NCBI GenBank assembly: GCA_024742485.1
Contig: JANSYK010000002.1
Location: forward strand, 434,001-498,000
Direction: 5' to 3'
DNA from: Alphaproteobacteria bacterium
GTDB taxonomy: Bacteria > Pseudomonadota > Alphaproteobacteria > Rhizobiales > Rhizobiaceae
DNA length: 64,000 nt
This document shows, piece by piece, positions 53,245 to 61,577 of the stretch. Both the position numbers and the translations under genes were made by a program. The notes under the pieces are model-generated. The model saw only the letters and a program-made list of their open reading frames with translations. It was not told the origin of the DNA and made no database searches. Every line of letters begins with the position of its first letter. Positions within the stretch are counted from its first letter, which is position 1.

Positions 53245-53991
53245 ATGCGGCTTGAAGGAAAAACGGCAATCGTCACGGGCGGAGCCTCCGGCTTCGGTGC
53301 CGGTATTGTCAGGAAGTTCATCAGCGAAGGCGCCCGGGTGATGGTGGCTGATATCAATGGCGATGCCGCCGCTGCCTTTGCTGCGGAAGTGGGCGACGGA
53401 GCGATGGCCCAGACAGTTGATGTCTCCAGCGGCGACAGCGTCCGGCAAATGGCCGATACGGCACTCGCCGCATTTGGCAATGTTGACATTCTGGTGAACA
53501 ATGCCGGTGTGTCGCACCTGCCGACCGCCCTTGAAGAGGTCAGCGAAGCGGATTTCGATCGGGTCCTGGCGGTCAATGTGAAGTCGGTCTATCTGACCGC
53601 CAGACATCTGGTGCCATCCATGAAGGAAAAGGGTGCGGGCTGCATCCTCAATGTCGCATCGACCGCCGGTGTCAGCCCGCGGCCACGGCTGAACTGGTAC
53701 AACGCTTCGAAAGGCTGGATGATCACGGCCACGAAAACCATGGCGGTCGAACTGGCCCCGGCGGGTATCCGTGTCAATGCAATCAATCCCGTGGCCGGCG
53801 AAACACCGCTGCTCAAGACATTCATGGGCGAGGACACGCCCGAAATCCGCGCAAAGTTTCTGTCAACGATCCCGATCGGGCGTTTTTCGACGCCGGAAGA
53901 TATGGGCAACGCGGCCTGCTATCTGTGCTCGGACGAAGCCTCGATGGTCACCGGGGTCGCCATGGAGGTCGATGGCGGCCGCTGCATCTGA
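53245..53991 (+). CDS. Short-chain dehydrogenase/reductase (FabG/glucose-dehydrogenase-like)
   Basis: 248 residues. Motifs: TGGASGFGAGI for NAD(P), NNAGVSHLP, catalytic Ser in NVASTAG, and YNASK (Y152, K156). The C-terminal NPVAGETPLLKTFMGE and FSTPEDMGNAACYLC match glucose-1-dehydrogenase/3-oxoacyl-type SDRs. It lies 20 bases after the aldehyde dehydrogenase gene, with AAGGAG as ribosome binding site. It likely oxidises an alcohol or hydroxy group of the same pathway. Confidence 0.92.
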   Translation: MRLEGKTAIVTGGASGFGAGIVRKFISEGARVMVADINGDAAAAFAAEVGDGAMAQTVDVSSGDSVRQMADTALAAFGNVDILVNNAGVSHLPTALEEVSEADFDRVLAVNVKSVYLTARHLVPSMKEKGAGCILNVASTAGVSPRPRLNWYNASKGWMITATKTMAVELAPAGIRVNAINPVAGETPLLKTFMGEDTPEIRAKFLSTIPIGRFSTPEDMGNAACYLCSDEASMVTGVAMEVDGGRCI

Positions 53992-54128
53992 CTGGGTGCC
54001 GGATCGGGAAGACCGGTTCCGGCTTCCACCGTCGCACAGAAAGAGACCATAAGGGTCTGTCGGCTAATGGTTCAAATCTCGGTATCAAACCATGTTTCAA
54101 AAATTGTGCCATTCGACACGGTTGCTAT

Positions 54129-54147
54129 TTTGTCGTCTTGTGACAAA
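54129..54147. promoter_or_regulatory. Palindrome before the coxSLM-like genes (candidate operator)
   Basis: TTTGTC and GACAAA are perfect inverted repeats separated by seven bases, in the 229-base gap before the 2Fe-2S subunit gene. The gap and the palindrome suggest a separate promoter for these three genes. No matching regulator is identified. Confidence 0.45.
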
Positions 54148-54220
54148 TAATAGGCGAGGGAAAAGGGAACGCTACGGCGTATGTTAAAGCCCCGGGGGGC
54201 AGACAACCGGGAGGAACTGA

Positions 54221-54709
54221 ATGGCAGGCATATCAATGCGGGTGAACGGTCGTGAGGTCGACGCGGATGTCGAGGACCGAACACTTCTTGTAGACTTTCT
54301 TCGAAACAATCTGGTGCTGACCGGCACCCATGTGGGTTGCGACACGTCGCAATGCGGCGCCTGCGTGGTGCATCTCGACGGCAAGGCGGTCAAATCCTGT
54401 ACCATGCTCGCCGCCCAGGCGGCAGGGTCTGACATAACCACAGTCGAAGGCCTGATGTCGGACGGGGAACTGCACCCGGTCCAAAGGGCATTCCGTGAAC
54501 ATCACGGCCTTCAATGCGGCTTCTGCACGCCAGGCATGATCATGGCGGCAACCGATATGATCGCCCGCCACGGCGCCGCGCTGGATGAAGCAACGGTGCG
54601 CACGGAGCTGGAAGGCAATATCTGCCGGTGTACCGGCTACCACAACATCGTCCGGTCGATCCTTGCCGCAGCAGCGGAAATGAACGGCACACAACAGGCT
54701 GCCGAATAG
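54221..54709 (+). CDS. 2Fe-2S subunit of a molybdenum hydroxylase (CoxS-like)
   Basis: 162 residues. The plant-type [2Fe-2S] cluster is in [15 protein letters not shown] ... SCTML and the second in [10 protein letters not shown] ... [13 protein letters not shown]. It passes electrons from the molybdenum site to the FAD subunit. Its ribosome binding site GGGAGGAA is strong. Order small / large / medium differs from the Oligotropha cox order (M-S-L). Confidence 0.95.
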   Translation: MAGISMRVNGREVDADVEDRTLLVDFLRNNLVLTGTHVGCDTSQCGACVVHLDGKAVKSCTMLAAQAAGSDITTVEGLMSDGELHPVQRAFREHHGLQCGFCTPGMIMAATDMIARHGAALDEATVRTELEGNICRCTGYHNIVRSILAAAAEMNGTQQAAE

Positions 54710-54831
54710 TCAGGCAACAGGCGGCATCGGAGTCACCGGACCGCGGGTCCAGTGGCCTGAGCGTCGACGTTGCCCGCACGGGATGACGGACGCCTTTCCG
54801 ATCGATCGCCGGAAACGGGAGGAGAATTTCC

Positions 54832-57177
54832 ATGGGAGTTGAAGGTATTGGTGCCCGGGCGGCACGCAAGGAAGACCGCCGGTTCATCACCGGCCAGGGC
54901 CGCTACACCGACGACATGGTGGTCGCGGGCATGAAACACGCGGCCTTCGTCAGAAGCCCGCACGCACATGCCAGGATCAAGGGCATTGACAAGAGCGCCG
55001 CCGAATCCATGCCCGGTGTGCTTGGCGTTCTGGACGGCAAGCAGCTGACCGAGGATGGCATCGGCAACATAATCTGCGGCTGGATGATCCACTCAACCGA
55101 CGGTTCGCCGATGAATATGGGCGTCTGGCGCCCTCTGGCTGAGGACAAGGTTCGGTATGTCGGAGATGCCGTCGTGGTCGTCGTGGCGGAAACACGCGCT
55201 CTGGCACAGGAGGCCGCCGAAGCCGTCCAGGTCGACTATGAGGAACTTCCCGCCGTGACGGATGCCGTCTCCGCCATCGAGCCCGGCGCGCCTCAGATCC
55301 ATGAAGCCGCCGAGAAAAATCTCATTTTTGATTGGGAAATCGGCGAAAGCCTCGCCGTCGAGGAAGCGATTTCGGATGCGGCGAATATTGTCGAACTGGA
55401 GGTCTCCAACAACCGCCTCATTCCCAATGCGATGGAACCGCGGGCCGCGCTCGGCTTGTATGATTCCGCCGAAGAGCACTACACCTGCTGGACAACGTCG
55501 CAGAACCCGCACCTTGCGCGCCTTGTGATGAGCGCCTTTTACAATGTCGCGCCTGAAAACAAGCTGCGGGTGATCGCTCCGGATGTCGGCGGTGGATTCG
55601 GTTCCAAGATCTATATCTACCCGGAGGAGATTGTCTGCCTTTGGGCGTCGAAACGCACCGGCGTGCCGGTCAAGTGGACCGCCGACCGCAGCGAGTCGTT
55701 CCTGACCGACGCCCATGGCCGCGATCATGTTTCAACGATCAAGATCGCTTTTGACGCCAACAACCGTATGACCGGTATCAAGGTCGATACATTGGCCAAT
55801 CTGGGCGCCTATATGTCGTTGTTTTCATCGGTCACGCCGACCTATCTCTATGCCACATTGTTGTCTGGCCAATACAACGTGCCCAATGTCCATGCCAATG
55901 TGCGCACAGTCTACACGAACACTGCTCCGGTTGATGCCTATCGCGGCGCCGGCCGACCCGAAGCCTGCTACCTGGTGGAACGGGCCATGGAAACCGCCGC
56001 CCGGCAGCTCGGCGTTGATCCGGCTGAACTCAGGCGGATCAATTTTGTCAAGGAGTTCCCCCACCAGACGCCGGTCATCATGAACTACGATACCGGAGAC
56101 TTCGAAGCCTCGCTGGATGCGGCAATGCAGGCATCCGACTATGCCGGGTTCCCGGACCGCAAGGCCGAAGCGCAGGCACGCGGCAAGCTGCGTGGCATCG
56201 GCTTGAGCTGCTACATCGAAGCGTGCGGGATTGCCCCCTCCCAGGCCGTAGGTTCGCTCGGTGCCGGCGTCGGATTATGGGAATCGGCTGAAGTGCGGGT
56301 CAATGCCGTTGGAACCATCGAGGTCCTGACCGGTTCACACAGTCATGGCCAGGGTCACGAGACGACGTTTGCGCAGGTGGTCGCCGACCGGCTGGGTATT
56401 GGCCTTGACACGATCTCTGTCGTGCACGGCGATACCGATAAGGTCCAGATGGGCATGGGCACCTATGGTTCGCGCTCCGGAGCCGTCGGCATGTCAGCCG
56501 TCGCCAAGGCGCTCGACAAGGTCGAGTCCAAAGCCAGGAAGGTCGCCGCCCATCTGATGGAAGCGGATGAAGCGGATATAGTCATCGATGAAGGCCATCT
56601 GAAAGTGGCCGGCACGAACAAGGGGATACCCTGGTCGCAAATGGCGCTCGCCTGCTACACCGCCCATGATTTGCCCGAGGGAATGGAACCCGGGCTGAAG
56701 GAAACGGCCTTTTTCGATCCCGCCAATTTCACCTTCCCGTCCGGCTGCTATGTCTGCGAGGTGGAAGTCGATCCGGATACCGGAAAGACGGATATCATCC
56801 AATTTGTTGCCGCGGACGATTTCGGCAATATCATCAATCCGATGATTGTCGAGGGCCAGGTCCATGGCGGCTTGGCGCAAGGCATTGGCCAGGCGCTGCT
56901 GGAAGGTTGCGCCTACGATCCTGAAACCGGTCAACTGCTGACGGCGAGCTACATGGATTACACCATGCCGCGGGCCGATGATCTGCCGAATTTCGAGGTT
57001 TCGACAACGGTCACCGAATGTCCATCCAATCCGCTCGGCGTCAAGGGCTGCGGCGAAGCGGGAGCAATCGGCTCACCACCGGCCGTGATCAATGCGATTA
57101 CCGACGCGATCGGCAACAATGATCTGTCCATGCCGGCGACATCCCAGAATGTCTGGAAAGCGCTGAACGAAGCCTGA
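54832..57177 (+). CDS. Molybdopterin-binding large subunit, form-II CoxL-like hydroxylase
   Basis: 781 residues. The signature loop is AYRGAGRPEACYLVE; form-I carbon-monoxide dehydrogenases carry a Cys (AYxCSFR) there, so this is a form-II type protein whose natural substrate is generally not CO. Other cofactor motifs are VGGGFGSKIYIYPEE, GSHSHGQGHETTFAQ and the catalytic Glu in GCGEAGAIGSPP. It shares the region with a distant paralog at 43290. A GGGAGGAG ribosome binding site precedes the ATG. Confidence 0.93.
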   Translation: MGVEGIGARAARKEDRRFITGQGRYTDDMVVAGMKHAAFVRSPHAHARIKGIDKSAAESMPGVLGVLDGKQLTEDGIGNIICGWMIHSTDGSPMNMGVWRPLAEDKVRYVGDAVVVVVAETRALAQEAAEAVQVDYEELPAVTDAVSAIEPGAPQIHEAAEKNLIFDWEIGESLAVEEAISDAANIVELEVSNNRLIPNAMEPRAALGLYDSAEEHYTCWTTSQNPHLARLVMSAFYNVAPENKLRVIAPDVGGGFGSKIYIYPEEIVCLWASKRTGVPVKWTADRSESFLTDAHGRDHVSTIKIAFDANNRMTGIKVDTLANLGAYMSLFSSVTPTYLYATLLSGQYNVPNVHANVRTVYTNTAPVDAYRGAGRPEACYLVERAMETAARQLGVDPAELRRINFVKEFPHQTPVIMNYDTGDFEASLDAAMQASDYAGFPDRKAEAQARGKLRGIGLSCYIEACGIAPSQAVGSLGAGVGLWESAEVRVNAVGTIEVLTGSHSHGQGHETTFAQVVADRLGIGLDTISVVHGDTDKVQMGMGTYGSRSGAVGMSAVAKALDKVESKARKVAAHLMEADEADIVIDEGHLKVAGTNKGIPWSQMALACYTAHDLPEGMEPGLKETAFFDPANFTFPSGCYVCEVEVDPDTGKTDIIQFVAADDFGNIINPMIVEGQVHGGLAQGIGQALLEGCAYDPETGQLLTASYMDYTMPRADDLPNFEVSTTVTECPSNPLGVKGCGEAGAIGSPPAVINAITDAIGNNDLSMPATSQNVWKALNEA

Positions 57178-57201
57178 GGAACGGCAAGGAAAGGAAAGAC
57201 C

Positions 57202-57999
57202 ATGTATTCAACCAAATATCACCGCGCATCCTCAGTGGCCGAAGCGACCAGCCTCGTTTCGGCGGCCGAAGACGGCAAGTTTCTGGCCGGTGGCCAGACA
57301 CTGATCTCAACGATGAAACAAAGGCTTGCCGCACCCAGCGATGTGGTCGACCTTCGGCATGTCGATGATCTGCAAGGTATTTCAGTGTCCGGCGAAACGG
57401 TTCGGATCGGCGCTGCAACCACCCATGCGCAAATCGCCGAGTCCGAGGATGTGCGCAATGTCTGCGCCGCCTTTGCCGACCTTGCGTCGCTGATCGGAGA
57501 TCCGCATGTGCGTCACATGGGGACGATCGGCGGCTCCGTTGCCAACAACGACCCCGCGGCGGACTACCCGGCTGCGCTGGTGGCGCTTGAGGCCACGGTC
57601 CACACCAACAATCGCGACATTGCGGCCGGTGACTTCTTTGTCGGTCTCTTCGAGACGGCGCTTGAAGAAGATGAGATCATTGTTGCCGTTTCGTTCGCTG
57701 CGCCCAAAAAAGCCGCCTATCAGAAATTCCCCAATCCGGCGTCCCGATATGCCTTGGTGGGTGTTTTTGTCGCCGATGGTTCGGCGGGAGCAAGGGTCGG
57801 TGTGACAGGCGCCGGTTCGGACGGCGTCTTCCGGGCTTCCGATATGGAAACGGCACTCGATGGCGAATTCGCAGCCGGTTCGCTGGACGGCGTCGAAGTG
57901 GACACAGGCCTGATGATGTCCGATCTGCATGGCGCACCCGACTACCGGGCCAATCTGGTCAAGGTGCTGGCCAAACGCGCGGTAGTGGCCGCTGTGTAA
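57202..57999 (+). CDS. FAD-binding subunit of a molybdenum hydroxylase (CoxM-like)
   Basis: 265 residues. The FAD site shows AGGQTLISTMKQRLAAPSDV and TIGGSVANNDPAADYP. With CoxS- and CoxL-like subunits it completes a three-component hydroxylase that would pass electrons from the substrate to a quinone or other acceptor. It is the last gene of the catabolic region; a strong terminator follows 10 bases later. Confidence 0.95.
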   Translation: MYSTKYHRASSVAEATSLVSAAEDGKFLAGGQTLISTMKQRLAAPSDVVDLRHVDDLQGISVSGETVRIGAATTHAQIAESEDVRNVCAAFADLASLIGDPHVRHMGTIGGSVANNDPAADYPAALVALEATVHTNNRDIAAGDFFVGLFETALEEDEIIVAVSFAAPKKAAYQKFPNPASRYALVGVFVADGSAGARVGVTGAGSDGVFRASDMETALDGEFAAGSLDGVEVDTGLMMSDLHGAPDYRANLVKVLAKRAVVAAV

Positions 58000-58008
58000 T
58001 TCAACAAA

Positions 58009-58034
58009 AACGCCCGGATCATGATCCGGGCGTT
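58009..58034. terminator. Bidirectional rho-independent terminator
   Basis: A perfect 26-base palindrome, with arms AACGCCCGGATC and GATCCGGGCGTT. It sits between convergent genes (CoxM-like and L,D-transpeptidase). A TTT follows on the plus strand and TTTTT on the minus strand, so it can serve both. Confidence 0.9.
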
Positions 58035-58063
58035 TCAGGATTTCATTCGAATGGCGGGTTCGC

Positions 58064-58702
58064 CTACTGGATAACGACCACTTTCGATTTACGGCCCGGT
58101 TTGACACGGGAATAGAGGTCAATGATGTCCTGGTTCATCAGGCGGATGCAACCGGATGACGCCGCCGTTCCGATGGATTTCCATTCCGGTGTCCCATGCA
58201 GACGATAGAGCGTGTCGTTTCCGTCCTTGTCAAACAGGTAGAGCGCACGGGCTCCCAGCGGGTTTTTCAGGCCGGGGCGTTGTCCGTCTTCGGCATACCG
58301 TTTGAGGCTTGGCTGCCGCGCGACCATTTCCGCTGGTGGCGTCCAGCGCGGCCATGGGCGTTTCCACGCGATATAGGCCTCACCCTCCCAGGCAAATCCG
58401 GCGCGGCCGACGCCGATTCCATAGCGGACTGCCTTGTTGCCCGGCAAAACATAATAGAGGAAACGTTTGCGGGTATTGACGATCACCGTTCCCGGTTTTT
58501 CGGGCGTGAAGTAGGTCACGATTTGCCGGTGATACTGTTTGTCGACGCGGTTGATCGGAACGGCCGGAATCTTGTATCCGCCGTCACTCACACTGCCATA
58601 TGTGCTGGTGAAAATTTCTTTGGTGATTTCCGGACCGCCCGTCTGGCAACCGGTTAGAAAAAGTGCGGCCGCCAACCCCATCAATGCCAAGCGTATCGTC
58701 AT
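58064..58702 (-). CDS. L,D-transpeptidase lipoprotein (YkuD)
   Basis: 212 residues. A lipoprotein signal ends in LTGC near residue 19, so the protein is probably membrane-anchored in the periplasm. The YkuD domain holds HGTPEWKSIGTAASSGCIRL. It shares sequence throughout (GIGVGRAGFAWEGEA, NPLGARALYLF) with the enzyme at 19354. It likely remodels peptidoglycan cross-links or anchors outer-membrane proteins to the wall. Confidence 0.94.
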   Translation of the reverse strand: MTIRLALMGLAAALFLTGCQTGGPEITKEIFTSTYGSVSDGGYKIPAVPINRVDKQYHRQIVTYFTPEKPGTVIVNTRKRFLYYVLPGNKAVRYGIGVGRAGFAWEGEAYIAWKRPWPRWTPPAEMVARQPSLKRYAEDGQRPGLKNPLGARALYLFDKDGNDTLYRLHGTPEWKSIGTAASSGCIRLMNQDIIDLYSRVKPGRKSKVVVIQ

Positions 58703-58903
58703 GTGCGTCCCCTTGAGTCCCCGAAGGCCGTTTCTTGCTGACCGGACATTCGATGATTATGGTTTATTTTTTATTACTGCCGGATGGCAAGTCTTGTTGC
58801 GCGCTCTGCTGTCACAATGGCGTCAATCCATTCCGTACTATGGCTTTCTTGCAACGCCAATGAACAACTCGCTCTGGTCAGGCGACTCATGTAAGATTTC
58901 GAA

Positions 58904-59392
58904 ATGCCGATTGTATCACCGCATCCCGAACCCAGCCTGGTCGATGGCCGGCAATCCGAGCGTGCATTGCTGGTGCGGCGGGGCGTGCAGCGCCTGTTTG
59001 GTGAACTGCGCCACGCCATTCTTCCGGAACTCAGCCTGGCAAGCGGCCGCCGCGCCGATCTGATCACCTTGTCGGAAAAGGGACAGGTCTGCATCATCGA
59101 GATCAAATCATCGATCGAGGACTTTCGTGTCGACAACAAATGGCCGGATTATCGCCAGCATTGTGACCGACTGTATTTCGCCACCCATCCGGGCGTGCCA
59201 ATCGACATCTTTCCGCAGGACTGCGGCATGATCCTGTCAGATGGCTATGGCGCCGAGATCATGCGCGAGGCCCCCGAACACAAGCTTGCGCCGGCGACAC
59301 GCAAGGCCCTGACCCTGCGATTTGCCAGGGCCAGCGCGGATCGCCTGCTGGTCGCCGAGCAAATGGCTTATCAACAAAATCAGGCCGGCTGA
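58904..59392 (+). CDS. mmcB: MmcB-family DNA repair protein
   Basis: 162 residues. The PD-(D/E)XK-like features are visible (ELSLASGRRADLITLSEKG, IIEIKSSIEDFRVDNKWPDY, CDRLYFATHPG). MmcB is an alphaproteobacterial protein linked to mitomycin C/SOS-induced repair. Its position opposite actR-actS is typical of Hyphomicrobiales. The last codons (YQQNQAG) contain ATCAACAAAATCA, also the core of the dispersed repeat. Confidence 0.92.
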   Translation: MPIVSPHPEPSLVDGRQSERALLVRRGVQRLFGELRHAILPELSLASGRRADLITLSEKGQVCIIEIKSSIEDFRVDNKWPDYRQHCDRLYFATHPGVPIDIFPQDCGMILSDGYGAEIMREAPEHKLAPATRKALTLRFARASADRLLVAEQMAYQQNQAG

Positions 59393-59556
59393 AACCGCGA
59401 CGATGACCGATGTGCGAGATGGACTTTCAGTCAATTCCGCGTTGCGCTGCTTATGAGTGGTACGCATTCCGCCAGGCTGGCCGAGATCGGCTTAGGGCTG
59501 ATATCGCGTCACCTCCTGCCAGATTAGCGAGCAAGGGGTTGAGAGCGCATGCGCCG

Positions 59557-60126
59557 TCAGCGCGGTGCGCGCTTGGCGAGGATGCGCTGCAGGGTTCGCC
59601 GGTGCATGTTGAGTCGGCGTGCCGTTTCCGAAACGTTGCGATCGCACATTTCATAGACGCGCTGAATATGTTCCCAGCGCACCCGGTCTGCTGACATCGG
59701 GTTCTCCGGCGGGGCAACCTTTTCGTCGGATTTGCGGGTCAGTGCCGTAAACACATCATCGGCGTCGGCCGGTTTCGCCAGATAGTCGATTGCCCCCAGC
59801 TTGACCGCATTCACAGCCGTGGCGATGTTGCCATAGCCGGTCAGCATGATGATGCGGGTATCCTCGCGTCGGCTGCGGATGGCTTCGATTAGTTCGAGGC
59901 CATTGCCATCGGCAAGGCGCAGGTCGATGACGGCGTATTTCGGTGTTGCTTTGGTGATGGCGGCCCGTCCGGCCGCCACCGACTCTGCCAGTTCAACGGC
60001 AAAGCCACGGCTTTCCAGCGCGCGCCCCAGGCGCCGCAGGAAGGGTCCGTCATCGTCAACGATGAGCAGCGACGGGTCGTCGCCAATGAGATCTTCGCCA
60101 TTCATGGCGTCCGGTGTCATGGTCAT
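59557..60126 (-). CDS. actR: ActR/PrrA/RegA-family redox response regulator
   Basis: 190 residues from ATG 60126 (upstream ATG 60150 and TTG 60165 are alternatives). The receiver domain shows the acidic pocket LIVDDDGPF, the phospho-acceptor in YAVIDLRLADG and the Lys in DYLAKPA; a short linker leads to a Fis-type helix-turn-helix, SETARRLNMHRRTLQRIL. It is the global redox regulator that pairs with ActS/RegB and controls respiration, carbon and nitrogen metabolism in relatives. ActS is encoded just upstream on the same strand. Confidence 0.95.
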   Translation of the reverse strand: MTMTPDAMNGEDLIGDDPSLLIVDDDGPFLRRLGRALESRGFAVELAESVAAGRAAITKATPKYAVIDLRLADGNGLELIEAIRSRREDTRIIMLTGYGNIATAVNAVKLGAIDYLAKPADADDVFTALTRKSDEKVAPPENPMSADRVRWEHIQRVYEMCDRNVSETARRLNMHRRTLQRILAKRAPR

Positions 60127-60268
60127 TGTCCGAACTGGTCCCAATTTCATTGGTAGGGTCTTCAACCGTACGACATAGCGCGGTCATCCGCAAAACCCAA
60201 TCATCGGTGGCCAGACGCGCGCTAATGCCGCAGTGCAAAATAGATGCTTCCCGATGCCGTTCGGTCGG

Positions 60269-61567
60269 TCAACCCTCGCGCATTTCCATGGCGACGCGCG
60301 GCCAGACGACTTCGATATGGGCGCCGCCGCCGGGCTGGTTGGAGAATTTCAGTTCCGCACCCGACCGTTCGAGCAATGTCTTGGCAATGAACAGGCCCAG
60401 TCCGAGGCCACCGGCACTGGGTTTTCCACCACGCGGACGACCGGCAACATAGGGATCGCCGATTCGCGGCAGAATATCGGCGGCAAAGCCAGGCCCGTCA
60501 TCCTCGATTGTGATCGAGACGGTATCCGCGTCGCTGACCGTGTGGAGACTGATCGCGGAGCGAGCGAAATCCACGGCATTTTCGACGAGATTTCCAAGGC
60601 CATAGACGATTCCGGCATTGCGGTGGCCGATAGGCTCGGTGCCAGTTCTTTCCTCATGTTTCACCGAAATGTCCACGCCAAACTCCCGGTGCGGTGCAAT
60701 AACCTCCTCGATGAGAGAGGAAAGCGGCAATTGCCGCATATGGGCCTCCTCGGTGGAAGACAGGGTTGCCAGCCGGCGCATGATATCGCGGCACCGTTCG
60801 CTCTGCGACCGCAGCAACTGCACATCCTCGCCGAACCGTTCATCATCGCCAAGTGCCCGTTCCATTTCTCGGGCGACAACCGTGATGGTGGCAAGCGGTG
60901 TTCCCAGCTCATGGGCTGCCGCTGCGGCAAGGCCGTCGAGTGCCGACAGATGCTGTTCCCGTTGCAACGCAAATTCGGTGGCAACCAGCGCATCGGCCAG
61001 TTCGCCCGCTTCAGCCGAAACCCGATAGGCATAAAAGGCGGCAAACGCCGATGTCGAGACGATGGCAATCCACATTCCGATCACCAGCAATAACGGCGCG
61101 TCGAACGTGACGCCGGGATACCAGGGCAATGGCAGGTGATAAAAGGCAAGTGCGGTCACGGCAGCCACGGCAATGACGCCCAGGGCGATGATGTTGCGGA
61201 CGGGCAATGAGGCCGACGCGATGATCACCGGCACGCTGATCAGAATGGAAAACGGATTCTCCAGCCCGCCGGTCATGTAAAGAAGCGCAGCCAATTGCAG
61301 GATGTCGAGCCCCAGCACGATCGTCGACATGGTGGGGCTGAGCCGGTGATTGGCCGGATAGACCAGCCGCAGGGCAAGGTTCAGCAACGCCAGACACGCG
61401 ATCAGCAGAAAACAGGAGGCAATCGGCATGGGAAATTCGAAGCCGTACCCGACCACGACAACCGCGATGCATTGACCGATAATCGCCAATGTGCGCAACC
61501 GAATGAGCGTGCGAAGCCTCAAATGATTGGCGTTGCGGGTTTCCGAGAGCTGTTTAGAGACATCCAT
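60269..61567 (-). CDS. actS: ActS/PrrB/RegB-family redox sensor histidine kinase
   Basis: 432 residues. Six hydrophobic segments fill the first 190 residues. The quinone-sensing motif GGLENPF lies in the membrane part, the phospho-acceptor H box is AAAHELGTPLATI, and SERCRDIMRRL carries the conserved redox Cys of RegB. The HATPase part contains GLGNLVENAVDFA, DDGPGF and GGLGLGLFIAK. ATG 61567 is the first plausible start; the frame extends to 61957 inside hrpB but without support. It phosphorylates ActR when the quinone pool is reduced. Confidence 0.95.
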   Translation of the reverse strand: MDVSKQLSETRNANHLRLRTLIRLRTLAIIGQCIAVVVVGYGFEFPMPIASCFLLIACLALLNLALRLVYPANHRLSPTMSTIVLGLDILQLAALLYMTGGLENPFSILISVPVIIASASLPVRNIIALGVIAVAAVTALAFYHLPLPWYPGVTFDAPLLLVIGMWIAIVSTSAFAAFYAYRVSAEAGELADALVATEFALQREQHLSALDGLAAAAAHELGTPLATITVVAREMERALGDDERFGEDVQLLRSQSERCRDIMRRLATLSSTEEAHMRQLPLSSLIEEVIAPHREFGVDISVKHEERTGTEPIGHRNAGIVYGLGNLVENAVDFARSAISLHTVSDADTVSITIEDDGPGFAADILPRIGDPYVAGRPRGGKPSAGGLGLGLFIAKTLLERSGAELKFSNQPGGGAHIEVVWPRVAMEMREG

Positions 61568-61577
61568 TGCGCAGGTT

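Noticed and set aside
54060-54085. GGTTCAAATC string that looks like a tRNA T-loop
   Set aside because: No acceptor stem, D-arm or anticodon arm could be paired at the right spacing around it.
54832-57177. Carbon-monoxide dehydrogenase (true CoxL)
   Set aside because: The active-site loop reads AYRGAGR without the Cys of form-I enzymes, so CO oxidation is not supported even though the subunits resemble CoxSLM.
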